From Turbatrix aceti (taxonomy: Eukaryota; Nematoda; Chromadorea; Rhabditida; Panagrolaimidae), in the NCBI GenBank assembly GCA_963969345.1, contig OZ017767.1:3004739-3068738 (forward strand): a stretch of DNA of 64,000 nt, in the 5' to 3' direction. Made by a program: the position numbers and the translations under genes. The notes under the pieces are model-generated. The model worked only from the letters and a program-made list of their open reading frames with translations. It was not told the origin of the DNA and made no database searches. This document shows positions 56,386-64,000 of this stretch, in pieces (the first letter of the stretch is position 1; every line of letters begins with the position of its first letter).

Positions 56386-57190
56386 GAATCGATATTGGGA
56401 GCCATGCAGCTGTCCACACCGGCAACATTTTCTAACCCGGCAGAAAGCTAGCAACTACTGGTGTCACCCCGTGCAACGACACGTTCATGACGACGACTTT
56501 GAATGCCCAATTTTTGGTGGGCGTCGTCGCGGCGACCATTCCAATCACTCGAACACATGAGTTGAATGGCGTCACCGAATTTTGTCAGCACCATGCAGAC
56601 TGACAACTAATACGAAAATTCACAGGCATTAGGTTGGTTTTCAAGAATTTTTTTTCATTTTATAAAATTTTTTCACACCAAAAAAATTAAAAAAATTGAA
56701 AAAAAATTTTGGAAATTTTTTTTTTGGAAAAAGAAATTGTAAAACTACGTAATTATTTTTTTATTTTGATTCGCAAAAAATCTCAAACAGCAATGAGTTT
56801 TTATTTAAAAAATATACGTAAACAAAAACACATTTTTAATGATACAAAAATTATTTTTCAAAAAACACATTCATTATTTTTTTTCAAAGTAATTCTTTTT
56901 TAGCAGATACGAAAGGAGACCTTGACTGCTCCAAAAAAAACTCACGACGGCAACCGATAGCCGAATCACTCCAAGTTCACACTCCAAGGCTTAAAATGCG
57001 GATGCTCGTCCCTCACCCAAGTTACGACGTTTTATCGTTTCAAGCCAAGATGGCGTTTTGGTACAACGGCAGAAATCCTTTTCAACATAGCCGATACCAA
57101 AAACGAGCACCGCGACTGACACCTGATTTTGTCACTGCCGAAACCTGTCAACAGCTAGACAGACATTGAACAAATGGGTATGAGGTACGT
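56386..57190. other. Exon-like islands without ORF
   Basis: Two islands (56386-56630 and 56905-57187) bounded by acceptor-like TTTTTCAG or TTTTTTAGCAG and donor-like GGTTGG or GGTACG sites. The first contains hairpin-like pairs (GACGAC/GTCGTC enclosing GCCCA/TGGGC; CCATTC/GAATGG enclosing ACTC/GAGT). They are possibly early parts of the structured RNA locus to the right. Confidence 0.4.
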
Positions 57191-57445
57191 TTTCAGCAAA
57201 AAAAATTATAAAAAATAAATTGAACCGTTTTTTTTGGGAAAAAAGTTTTTCTTCTAATTTTTTTAATTTTTTTCAAAATGCAGAACAAAAAAAAATTCTC
57301 ATAAAATTTTTATATAAATATTTTTTTTTTATTTACATATTTACTGTTTTTATAAAAATATCAATGAACATAAAAAACTAATTTCGGATAAAAACATTTA
57401 ACTAAAATTATTCTCACAGATTTTTTTTCAAAATATGCTTTTTTA

Positions 57446-58138
57446 GTGAATACCCACAAGGTGAAAACAATTCTATGGCCAAACTACCACCTACGCTGAG
57501 CAAGCCACACAACGCTGCCCGGACAAAATACCTTTTACGCGATTGACACCCGATTTGGAGCCCCGTCAACTCCAGAAAATCGCAAAGGCAATGTGGATCA
57601 AACCCTCGCGAGCAACATTGCCATATCGAGCAACCGGCACAAGCACATCCGTGGCAGCGCAAAAACAAAGAAATGCATGGGCATGTGATTTGGGGTATTG
57701 CCGAATCCTGTCAACTCTGAGGCAACCCCACGCACGGCATTCCATACCCAGACCGTCAAAATCGCTGCCCATGCCAAGAATTTCCTCTCACGCGATACAA
57801 GTTCGACTTGGAGTCCGCTGAGCTCCAGAACATCGCAAATCAAAGCAGTCAGGTGCAGTGATCGCGAGTCCGACATGACCCATCACGTAAGAACGCCCTG
57901 CTAGCTACGACGACAACTACCGTAGTCAGAGTATCAAGGAAGCAGATGACCGAAACCACGATGGCATCGTGAGTGGCCTGCCCGATACTCGAGCGAACAC
58001 GCCTGCGTCCAGTCATTGCAAAACCATGACTACGGTGACACCGAACAATCCAGTTCGTCACCAGAGGCAACAACATCCCCTTCACAGGTTGTTGCCTCGG
58101 ACCAGGCGTCGCAGATACGTCCACGATTTTTCCTCGAG
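57446..58138 (+). ncRNA. Structured RNA island 1
   Basis: A GC-rich island between an AT-rich spacer and a donor-like CGAG/GTTCGT, with only short ORFs. Perfect stems in order: GCGATT 57539/57578 enclosing TGGAG 57556/57570; GGCAATGT 57587/57615; GCATGGGCA 57675/57766 enclosing a GGGGT-TTGCC arm (57692/57721) and ACGG/CCGT; GCGAT 57792/57832 enclosing TGGAG 57809/57823; CTACG 57907/57921; CACGAT 57957/57966; and an 11-bp GAGGCAACAAC stem at 58064/58088. The GCGAT-TGGAG unit occurs twice with different loops. Such density of perfect stems suggests a folded RNA. The plus strand is chosen from the splice-like borders. Confidence 0.5.
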
Positions 58139-58436
58139 GTTCGTATTTTTTTTATAAAAAAAATTTCAATAATATAATTTATTGGAAAACTAAACTGTTT
58201 TTTTGGAAAACTAAATTCTTTATTTAAAAAAAAAATTTGGAAAACTAAATTCTTTATTTAAAAAAAAATTTTTGAAAAACTAAATTATTTTATTAAAAAA
58301 ATATTTCATATACTATAAAATGCTTTTCTTAAACAAAATTATTTTGATATCTTTTTTATAGTTTAAATTTGTTAAATAAAAATTGATTGTTGAACAAAAA
58401 TTTTTTTCATCCATTTTAATTGAATATTTTTTTTCA

Positions 58437-58588
58437 GATCGGCTGTCCGTTCATGGACATCCCATTCCCGTCCGCCAGGCAAGCACTGGACGGGAGTCCA
58501 CGTCAGCCGATCCATCCAAGCCGTCAGCAGCGATCAAGTGACTCTGATCCGCGACGCACGGGCCGAGGCACCTAAGCCAGCCCCGAGG
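58437..58588 (+). ncRNA. Structured RNA island 2, three-way junction
   Basis: Starts at a TTTTTTTTCAG acceptor and ends at a CCCCGAG/GTAGGC donor. A 9-bp closing stem GATCGGCTG (58437-58445) with CAGCCGATC (58504-58512) encloses GTCC/GGAC near 58445-58458 and CCCGTCC/GGACGGG (58467-58473 with 58488-58494). A further hairpin GATCA/TGATC follows near 58532-58549. The first bases of the closing stem sit at the acceptor junction, so folding and splicing could compete. Confidence 0.5.
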
Positions 58589-58777
58589 TAGGCTCGTATC
58601 GGTTTTTCTCAAAGTGGGAGGGTCGTGCTCATATAGGAGGGGGTTCTTGCTAACAGCTTATATAGGTGCCCGGATGCGCATTTGTGACTGACTCAACCCT
58701 GGGTCGGTCACCGCCCCTGCGACGTCGGGCTTTTATTATTTATTGAATGCATTTATTTTTATGTTATAATTATTTGT

Positions 58778-58852
58778 AAAAAAAAACCCAAAAAAAAAAA
58801 AAAAAAAAAACAAAAAAAAAAAAAAAAAAAAAAAAACAAAAAAAAAACAGAA
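58778..58852. repeat. Punctuated poly(A) tract
   Basis: About 75 bp of A interrupted only by single C or CCC. A longer similar tract lies at 61683-61879. Not coding. Confidence 0.9.
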
Positions 58853-58932
58853 AAAAAAGAGCCTATAATGCCACCAGAAAAAAAAGTGCAAAAATGCCAA
58901 AAAAAAAGAGCCATAACAAGGGCCAACTTTCT

Positions 58933-59242
58933 GTCTAGCAAATAGACAAAGAACGGCGGTGGATGGTAGTCAGCCATGGTCGAAAGACCGACCACCGGAG
59001 CATATTAGCCGTACATTATTCACGGACGCTCCGGTGGTTCCACCGGGCCCTCATGGATGACGGGGGCCCAGGCAATTTCTTCGGAAGTTGCCAGCCGTTA
59101 GATGATCGCTGTCCTTCCCGGGCGGCGTCGCCATTCCCGCCCGGTCGACTAGCGGGCTGCCTCGTGGCCCGCTGCTCTCGGAGACGTCCAATAATTTTGG
59201 CCGCCTCCGAGGGCAAACCGTGCAGCGACATCGACTAATGGT
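58933..59242 (+). ncRNA. Structured RNA island 3: chain of eight hairpins
   Basis: Consecutive stems: GTCTA/TAGAC (58933/58943); GGTC-GAAA-GACC (58978-58989, GNRA tetraloop); ACCACCGGAGC/GCTCCGGTGGT (58991/59028, 11 bp, with inner CCGT/ACGG); GGGCCC/GGGCCC (59045/59064); GGCAATTTC-TTCG-GAAGTTGCC (59071-59092, C(UUCG)G tetraloop); CCGGGCGG/CCGCCCGG (59118/59137); AGCGGGC/GCCCGCT (59151/59167); CTCGGAG/CTCCGAG (59177/59205, with inner CCAA/TTGG). An AATTTTGG at 59193 resembles an Sm site but lies in the last loop. The island ends at a CTAATG/GTAAGT donor. No ORF spans it convincingly. Confidence 0.6.
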
Positions 59243-59294
59243 AAGTTATCTGGGAACATTTTGGAACGACTAATCCGCATTTTGTCTTTTGCAG

Positions 59295-59452
59295 ACAACC
59301 GCCTGACCAGCGAAGAGGCTTAGGCTGCTAGTCAGCCTTCCTGCCTGCCCGACGCGGTTTCAACTGCCGCACAGGGCCGCCACCACACGAGGCATTGGAC
59401 CTGAAGAGAATCGGTCCAATGCGTGGCAGTATTTTTCTATCTTTTTTGAAGG
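59295..59452 (+). ncRNA. Structured RNA island 4
   Basis: Begins after TTTTGCAG and ends at GAAG/GTATGT. Hairpins: AGGCTG-CTAGT-CAGCCT (59322-59338), and CATTGGACC/GGTCCAATG (59393-59401 with 59413-59421, 9 bp) extended by CACG/CGTG outside (59386 with 59422). No supported ORF. Confidence 0.55.
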
Positions 59453-59503
59453 TATGTTTCTTTGAATTTTTCAAAATCAGAAAATAAAAGTTGTTTTTTT
59501 TCA

Positions 59504-59734
59504 GACGCATGGTCACTAGATCAACATTCGCTTGATCATTCACCACTCAACCATCATAATCTTCAACAATGAATCCTCAATCATCCATCATCAACATCGG
59601 AGCGACATAGTCGCTCCAATTAGCGGGCCCAGTCATCCCAGACTGCCCCCGCCGATGCGCCAGCGTCTTCAATACAAAACAGCAAGAATCCAAACTTGCA
59701 GCGCATCTCGGAAACGAAGTGCCATCCAAAATGG
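59504..59734 (+). ncRNA. Structured RNA island 5
   Basis: Follows TTTTTTTTCAG and precedes a GGGTAAGT donor. It contains GATCAA/TTGATC near 59518-59537 and a tight 8-bp hairpin GGAGCGAC-ATA-GTCGCTCC (59599-59617). The rest is CA-rich and likely single-stranded. Confidence 0.5.
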
Positions 59735-60159
59735 GTAAGTAAAAAATTGGGGTCGGTGTCCAGAGCTTCTAATCAGAAATTTTACTTTCAGATGTAAGTC
59801 GCTTCTCCCTTCCACGTCTGGTTTGGGATCCTTCAACTTCTCTTCAACTCAACATCGTCGCAAAACCCACCGCAGCCAGCGCCGATGATCTTCGGATCAT
59901 ACAGGGGCCACCGAGTGTCCCACAAATGGCACGTCGGCCGGCGCTGGCTGTCCGTCTATGGTGGCAATTTCCCTTTGTTTCCCCCTATCTGTATAATTTT
60001 CCCTTTTGTGTCTGCTAACAATCAGGCACTCCCGGCGTCGCGCGCTTTCCTGGGCACCACTTAGAGCACCTAGCATTACCTCCCTCCTGAGCATGACCCA
60101 AACACACCCGATACGAGCTGAGTCCCCAAAGTTATGAGAGGAGAGGAAAAATGTGGAAG

Positions 60160-60447
60160 CACTGATTGAGATCAGTGATATGCGCCGATCTACGCCTCCG
60201 TCGACCATTGGCAATCCTGCCTCCGGAGCAGCAGTAGTGGCGTCTCGGTGGTTGCAACCTTCTCTGCAGCCACCGAGCAATCTATGGGCCTCGCCAGCCC
60301 CCCAACTACGAATGAGGTGATGGCACCCAGAAGAATAAGCCCATCACCTCACGTAGACGATTCCGGCGGCACCTTCTAGGCGACGAGCAGGCACTTTTTG
60401 CCGTCAATCGCTCCAAAGTCGCCAGCTGCACCGTAGAAGGGTTACAG
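60160..60447 (+). ncRNA. Structured RNA unit, copy 1
   Basis: Stems: CACTGAT-TGAG-ATCAGTG (60160-60177); CTCCG/CGGAG (60196/60224) enclosing GGCA/TGCC; CTCGGTGG/CCACCGAG (60244/60270) with inner TGCA/TGCA; then a GGGCCTCGCCAGCCC linker; then CTACG and TGAGGTGATGG paired with CCATCACCTCA and CGTAG (60306-60323 with 60341-60356). It ends at a TTACAG/GTAGGT donor. Units with the same order of stems follow at 60631 and 61240. The upstream part of this island (59792-60159) is less structured. Confidence 0.62.
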
Positions 60448-60630
60448 GTAGGTAAAATATTTTTTATTTCAAATACAAAGTAAAAAATTGACATTTTATT
60501 TTTCGGTAAAAAATCCATTTTTCTACTAATTTTGTTGAAAACATTTTTATCTACGAAAATCAATTTTTTAATAAATTTTTATTCAAATGTTTCATTCCGT
60601 CCACAAACTAATCGTTGCCATTCTTTTCCA

Positions 60631-60868
60631 GGAAACGAAACAGACCTGCACCCCCTGCCGACCGATGAAAAGACCCCGGCGGCAACCCATGCTGCCGCTC
60701 AAATGGCACAACGCCGGGGCAGCAACGGCGTCTTGGTGGCTTCAACACTGCTCAGCCACCAAGAATCCATGGGCCTCGCCAGCCCGATCGACTACAAAAG
60801 AGGCGATGGCATCTGAATAAGCCCATCGCCTCATGTAGAACACGCGGCGACCAGATAAGCGCACTAAG
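60631..60868 (+). ncRNA. Structured RNA unit, copy 2
   Basis: Follows a TTTTCCAG acceptor. Stems: CCCCGGCG/CGCCGGGG (60674/60712) enclosing GGCA/TGCC; TCTTGGTGG/CCACCAAGA (60731/60756); the same GGGCCTCGCCAGCCC linker; then CTACA plus GAGGCGATGG paired with CCATCGCCTC plus TGTAG (60792-60809 with 60823-60838). Relative to copy 1, three pairs changed on both strands: C-G to T-A in CTCGG/CTTGG, T-A to C-G in GAGGT/GAGGC, and G-C to A-T in CTACG/CTACA. All pairing is kept. Confidence 0.65.
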
Positions 60869-61058
60869 GTAAATTTTTTTATCGGTGCCAAAATCGAATT
60901 TTTATAAAAACTATTTTTTTCAAATAAAAAATTTGCCTATTCTAACTTTTTAAATATTTTTTCATTTTTTTATCCATTTCTCAAATCCTAGAAAAATCTT
61001 ACTAAAAAATTTGAAAACGAAAAAAATATCAAATTCTGATTTTTATAATTTTTTGTAG

Positions 61059-61186
61059 GTGCCTGATGACCAAGTCATCCAACGCCCCCGTAGGCGACGA
61101 TTCCGGCGGCCCCTTCTAGGCGACGAGCAGGCACTTTTGCCATCAATTGCTCTCAACTCGCCCATAACACCTTAGAAGGCTTACAG
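61059..61186 (+). ncRNA. Structured RNA island 7
   Basis: After TTTTGTAG, a 7-bp closing stem GTGCCTG (61059-61065) pairs with CAGGCAC (61128-61134). Inside, GATGAC-CAA-GTCATC (61065-61079) forms a tight hairpin. The segment GACGATTCCGGCGGC through CAGGCACTTTT is shared with the tail of copy 1 at 60356-60400, so it is a related unit. Ends at TTACAG/GTTGGT. Confidence 0.5.
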
Positions 61187-61239
61187 GTTGGTCAATTTTT
61201 CTATTTCCGCACAAACTGACCCCTCTTATTTTTTGTAGG

Positions 61240-61470
61240 CTACGCAACGTCCCTGTTCAAGCGCCGACCGATGAAAAGACCCCGGCGGCCATCAGCTTCG
61301 AGCGGAATTAAAGTGCAGAACGCTATGCTGCCGCTCGAACGATGGCCTCCTATGCCGGGGCAACAACGGCGTCTTGGTGGCTTCAACATTGCCACCAAGA
61401 AACCATTTATGGGCCTCGCCAGCCCGATCGACTACAAACGAACTCAGGATGACCTGTAAATGCACTGAGG
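61240..61470 (+). ncRNA. Structured RNA unit, copy 3
   Basis: Follows TTTTGTAG. Outer stem CCCCGGC/GCCGGGG (61280/61354) encloses GGCCATC/GATGGCC (61287/61341) and TTCGAGCGG/CCGCTCGAA (61297/61331), a long near-continuous helix of 23 bp. Then come TCTTGGTGGC/GCCACCAAGA (61372/61391) and the shared GGGCCTCGCCAGCCC linker. The last stem is reduced to CTCAG/CTGAG. The arm inside the outer stem is longer than in copy 2 but stays paired. Confidence 0.62.
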
Positions 61471-61682
61471 TAATTTTTTTTATCAGTTTAGTGAGTTTTG
61501 ACCAAAAATCGAGTTTAATTAGTTCGTGGATTTCTTTACTTGTTTTCAAAAAAGATCTACAAATTTATCTGTTCCAATTTCGGTTGCATTTATCATTCTG
61601 ACCGCAAACTAATCACTGCTATTTTTTTCAGGAAACGAACGTACCTCACTGCAGCGGTCAACTTCAACTTCAAAAAAATATT

Positions 61683-61879
61683 TAAATCCAAAAAAAAACC
61701 AAAAAAAAAAAAAAACCCAAAAAAAAAAAAAGTAAAACCAAAAAAAAAAAAACCAAAAAAAAAAAGTAAAAACTAAAAAAAAAAAGTAAAACCAAAAAAA
61801 AAAAAAAAAAAAAACCAAAAAAAAAAAAAAAACCAAAAAAAAAAAAAAAAGTGCCAAAAATGCCTAAAAAAAAAAAAAA
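61683..61879. repeat. Long punctuated poly(A) tract
   Basis: About 200 bp of A with sparse CC, G and GT interruptions. It is followed by GAGCCGTACGGCC; a related GAGCC(A)TA motif follows the tract at 58778, so the two tracts may belong to repeated units. Not coding. Confidence 0.85.
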
Positions 61880-61984
61880 AGAAAAAGAGAAAAGTAAAAA
61901 AAGAGCCGTACGGCCACCCCATTGTTTCCAGATGTTTCGACACCGCAATTCGCTACAACAACTGCCTTATCATCGTCACGTGCT

Positions 61985-62019
61985 TCCAGTCCAGTCCTTC
62001 CAAACAATACTGGACTGGA
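61985..62019. repeat. 11-bp perfect hairpin
   Basis: TCCAGTCCAGT (61985-61995) pairs exactly with ACTGGACTGGA (62009-62019) across a 13-nt loop. It lies in an island ending near a GAAG/GTTGGT donor at 62103. It continues the stem-rich pattern to the left. Confidence 0.85.
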
Positions 62020-62699
62020 CTCCCATTCACTCAAGCACTACTTTCCATGAACTCGAACTGCATCATCCCTCCTCATGCAACAGCCCTTTTTTCGAACTTG
62101 AAGGTTGGTTTTTTATTCAAAAAAGTTCAAGATTTTTGAAAAAAAAGTAAAACCGAAAAATAAAATCTTTTTTCAATTTTTTACTTTGCCTACATGATCA
62201 TATTCCGATCGCTTTTGTTCACAAAAACAAAACCACCCAAAAATTTATAATAAATGCAGAAAGCAATTTTTTGCTAATTTTTTTGTTCCCTTTTTTAAAT
62301 AAAAATTTTGCAGGTCTGAAAATCCGATTTCTTTCTTCGGAAATTTCCTTCCCAATACACCCGTATCCAATGAAGATCTTCATCAACTCGCTTCCTTCAA
62401 CTTTTATCTACATTCGCCACAATTTCGTTCATCCAGCGTATCACCGAACAGCAAATCGGAACATTGCTGCATCTCATGTCATCTACCTCAGCTGCGACAC
62501 CTGTACTCGTTCCTGTAGAGTCGGCACTCGTTCCTGCATCTCATGGCCAAACGGCATCACTCGGTACGAAACTTGTACCGCTCAACCGACGTTTCTCGCT
62601 CTCTGGCACGCTGCAGTTCCCGGATAGTTGGTTTAAAGTTCATATTTTGTGTTTAAGAAAGTTTTAAAAACAAAAAACCAAAACTTTTTATCAAAGCTG

Positions 62700-63960
62700 C
62701 CTGCCAGCGTCCAAAACTATTTTTTAAAATTATTTTATAAAATCACGAAAAATCCGGAAAAACACCCGGTCTGGCGCAGCCAGTTTTTCGAGATACCTGT
62801 GCGACACCGCTGCGAGACAACCACGGCGGCTACCTATTCCGGATCCTCATCAACCGAACCGACCGACTACAACAAAACACGTCCGCGCTATCCGTTGAAT
62901 AGGACGTACTCATACCAGTCCTCGGCGACGATCCGATGCCTCAGACTGCTGTCAGGATGGTTTTTATTTATTTTTCCACCTCGTTTTTCTATTTTTTCCA
63001 TCTACTCACCTCGACACGCAGAAAACACGTGTGTACGATTTTTTATTACGATTTTCAAATCATTTTTAATTGCGACTACCAAAACAATACTTTTTCTGAA
63101 ATTGTTTTTCTAATTTTGGATTATTATTTTTTTCACGTAACCAAAAAATCCGGAAAATGCCCGGTCTGGCATGGCCAGTCTTTTTAGGCACTTTTAACTC
63201 ACTTGTCTTAATTCCCTGAATCCAAACATGACATTTGACACACACCGGCGCCACGAGCCGATCAGATCAGGCTGCTGCGACTCCGGATGCCGTTGGCCCT
63301 TGTTTGGCTACTCACTCACGTTTACTACTTCCTTGCCACTGCAATTCAGGAGGCGTGTAGGTTCGTACACATATTTACAAAAGATTTTTTATTAAAACTA
63401 CTTTTTTCATTTTATTTTTTAATTGCGACAAACAAAAACGAGATTTTTTTTGAAATAGTTTTTCTAATCCTGGATTAAAATTATTTTTCACGTAACCAAA
63501 AAATCCGGAACATCCCGGTCTGGCGTAGCCAGTCTTTTGAGGTACGATAACTGTGCCAACCTCATTCACCGTGACGACCTCACGACAACACCATCAACAG
63601 TTCGATGACGCTGCCGGCATGTTCCCAATGATCTACTTCCTACATCTACTCCTCTTAGCCGCCTACTGCAACTCACTGCTGGTTGGCAAATTTACAAAAG
63701 ATTTTTTCTTAAAACTAGTTTTTTCAAATTATTTCATTTTTTTTAAATTAACTAACAACCACATTTTTTTTCGAAATAATTTCTTTTCACATTTGATTAA
63801 AATTATTTTTCACGTAATCCCAAAATCCGGAATTGTCCGGTCTGGCGTAGCCAGTCATTTGAGATACGATAACTGCAGCTGCAACTGTGCCATCCCAGTC
63901 GACCGTGACCTGCACGACAACAGCAGCAACAGCTAGATCAGAAAACGGCTCACAATGCCG
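62700..63960. repeat. Four diverged units with CCGGTCTGGC-n-GCCAG core
   Basis: The block AATCCGGAA...CCCGGTCTGGCNNNGCCAGT occurs at about 62750, 63148, 63504 and 63824 (spacing about 400, 350 and 320 bp), each after an AT-rich stretch. Cores are CTGGC-GCA-GCCAG, CTGGC-ATG-GCCAG and CTGGC-GTA-GCCAG (twice): stem constant, triloop variable. A GCCGGCATGTTCCC-type segment also recurs near 63613 and 63956. The array runs out of the window. Only short ORFs. Confidence 0.7.
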
Positions 63961-64000
63961 GCATGTTCCCGATGGTCTACGTCCTACATCTGCTCTTCCT

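Noticed and set aside
58966..59100. Hammerhead or HDV-like ribozyme suggested by GAAA and nested stems
   Set aside because: The CUGANGA core is absent and I could not draw the nested double pseudoknot with a catalytic C.
59170..59250. Spliced-leader RNA or snRNA because of AATTTTGG near a GTAAGT
   Set aside because: The Sm-like site is inside a hairpin loop, there is no recognisable leader of 20-23 nt, and the order of elements does not match SL or U RNAs.
61609..61948. Phe-rich minus-strand ORFs over the poly(A) tract
   Set aside because: Pure low-complexity translation of T runs, with no coding signal.

Overview
The window looks like nuclear DNA of a nematode, or a close small-genome ecdysozoan. 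Exons are GC-rich. Introns are short to medium, AT-rich and full of T runs, with GT...TTTTCAG borders. Several genes have an acceptor-like TTTTTTCAG just upstream of the ATG, as in trans-spliced leaders or 5'UTR introns. The recognised proteins are an S10 carboxypeptidase, a K2P channel, COX16, a UBA-PTH2 hydrolase and a PH-domain protein. I cannot name the species.

Layout. 1-13.7 kb is an amplified cluster: seven copies of a small unrecognised intronless gene carrying two TWAPK motifs, mostly as head-to-head pairs about 1 kb apart, with an intronless serine carboxypeptidase and decayed Ty3/gypsy fragments between them. 13.9-23.3 kb is a conserved minus-strand block: a K2P potassium channel with two C-terminal fibronectin III domains, then PTH2 and COX16 only 23 nt apart, then a Cys/His-rich protein. 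23.3-28.2 kb holds duplicated non-coding segments and an intact distant relative of the amplified family (26371-26967). 28.2-34 kb has small secreted-protein genes, one apparently a chimera made by partial duplication of its neighbour, an opposite-strand gene in between, and a tRNA-Thr(CGU). 35-37.7 kb encodes a PH-domain protein with Pro- and Gly-rich tails. 38.2-52.5 kb is a fast-evolving accessory region. It holds a helical-domain family (one copy split by a 530-bp element with terminal inverted repeats and target duplication), a membrane-anchored protein with eight acidic FYHG repeats, and two large disordered proteins that share a basic C-terminal RY-LR motif. 52.6-57 kb is duplicated, decayed exon-like sequence.

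The most unusual part is 57.4-62 kb. GC-rich exon-like islands, separated by AT-rich intron-like spacers, have no convincing ORF but contain many perfect hairpins. One unit occurs three times, and at least three base pairs change on both sides of the stem between copies, which is the signature of a selected RNA structure. I propose a multi-exon structured non-coding RNA locus. The proposal rests on hand-read complementarity and needs covariance and expression tests.

Exon models come from splice motifs and reading-frame continuity only. Domain names come from motif recognition, without database searches.
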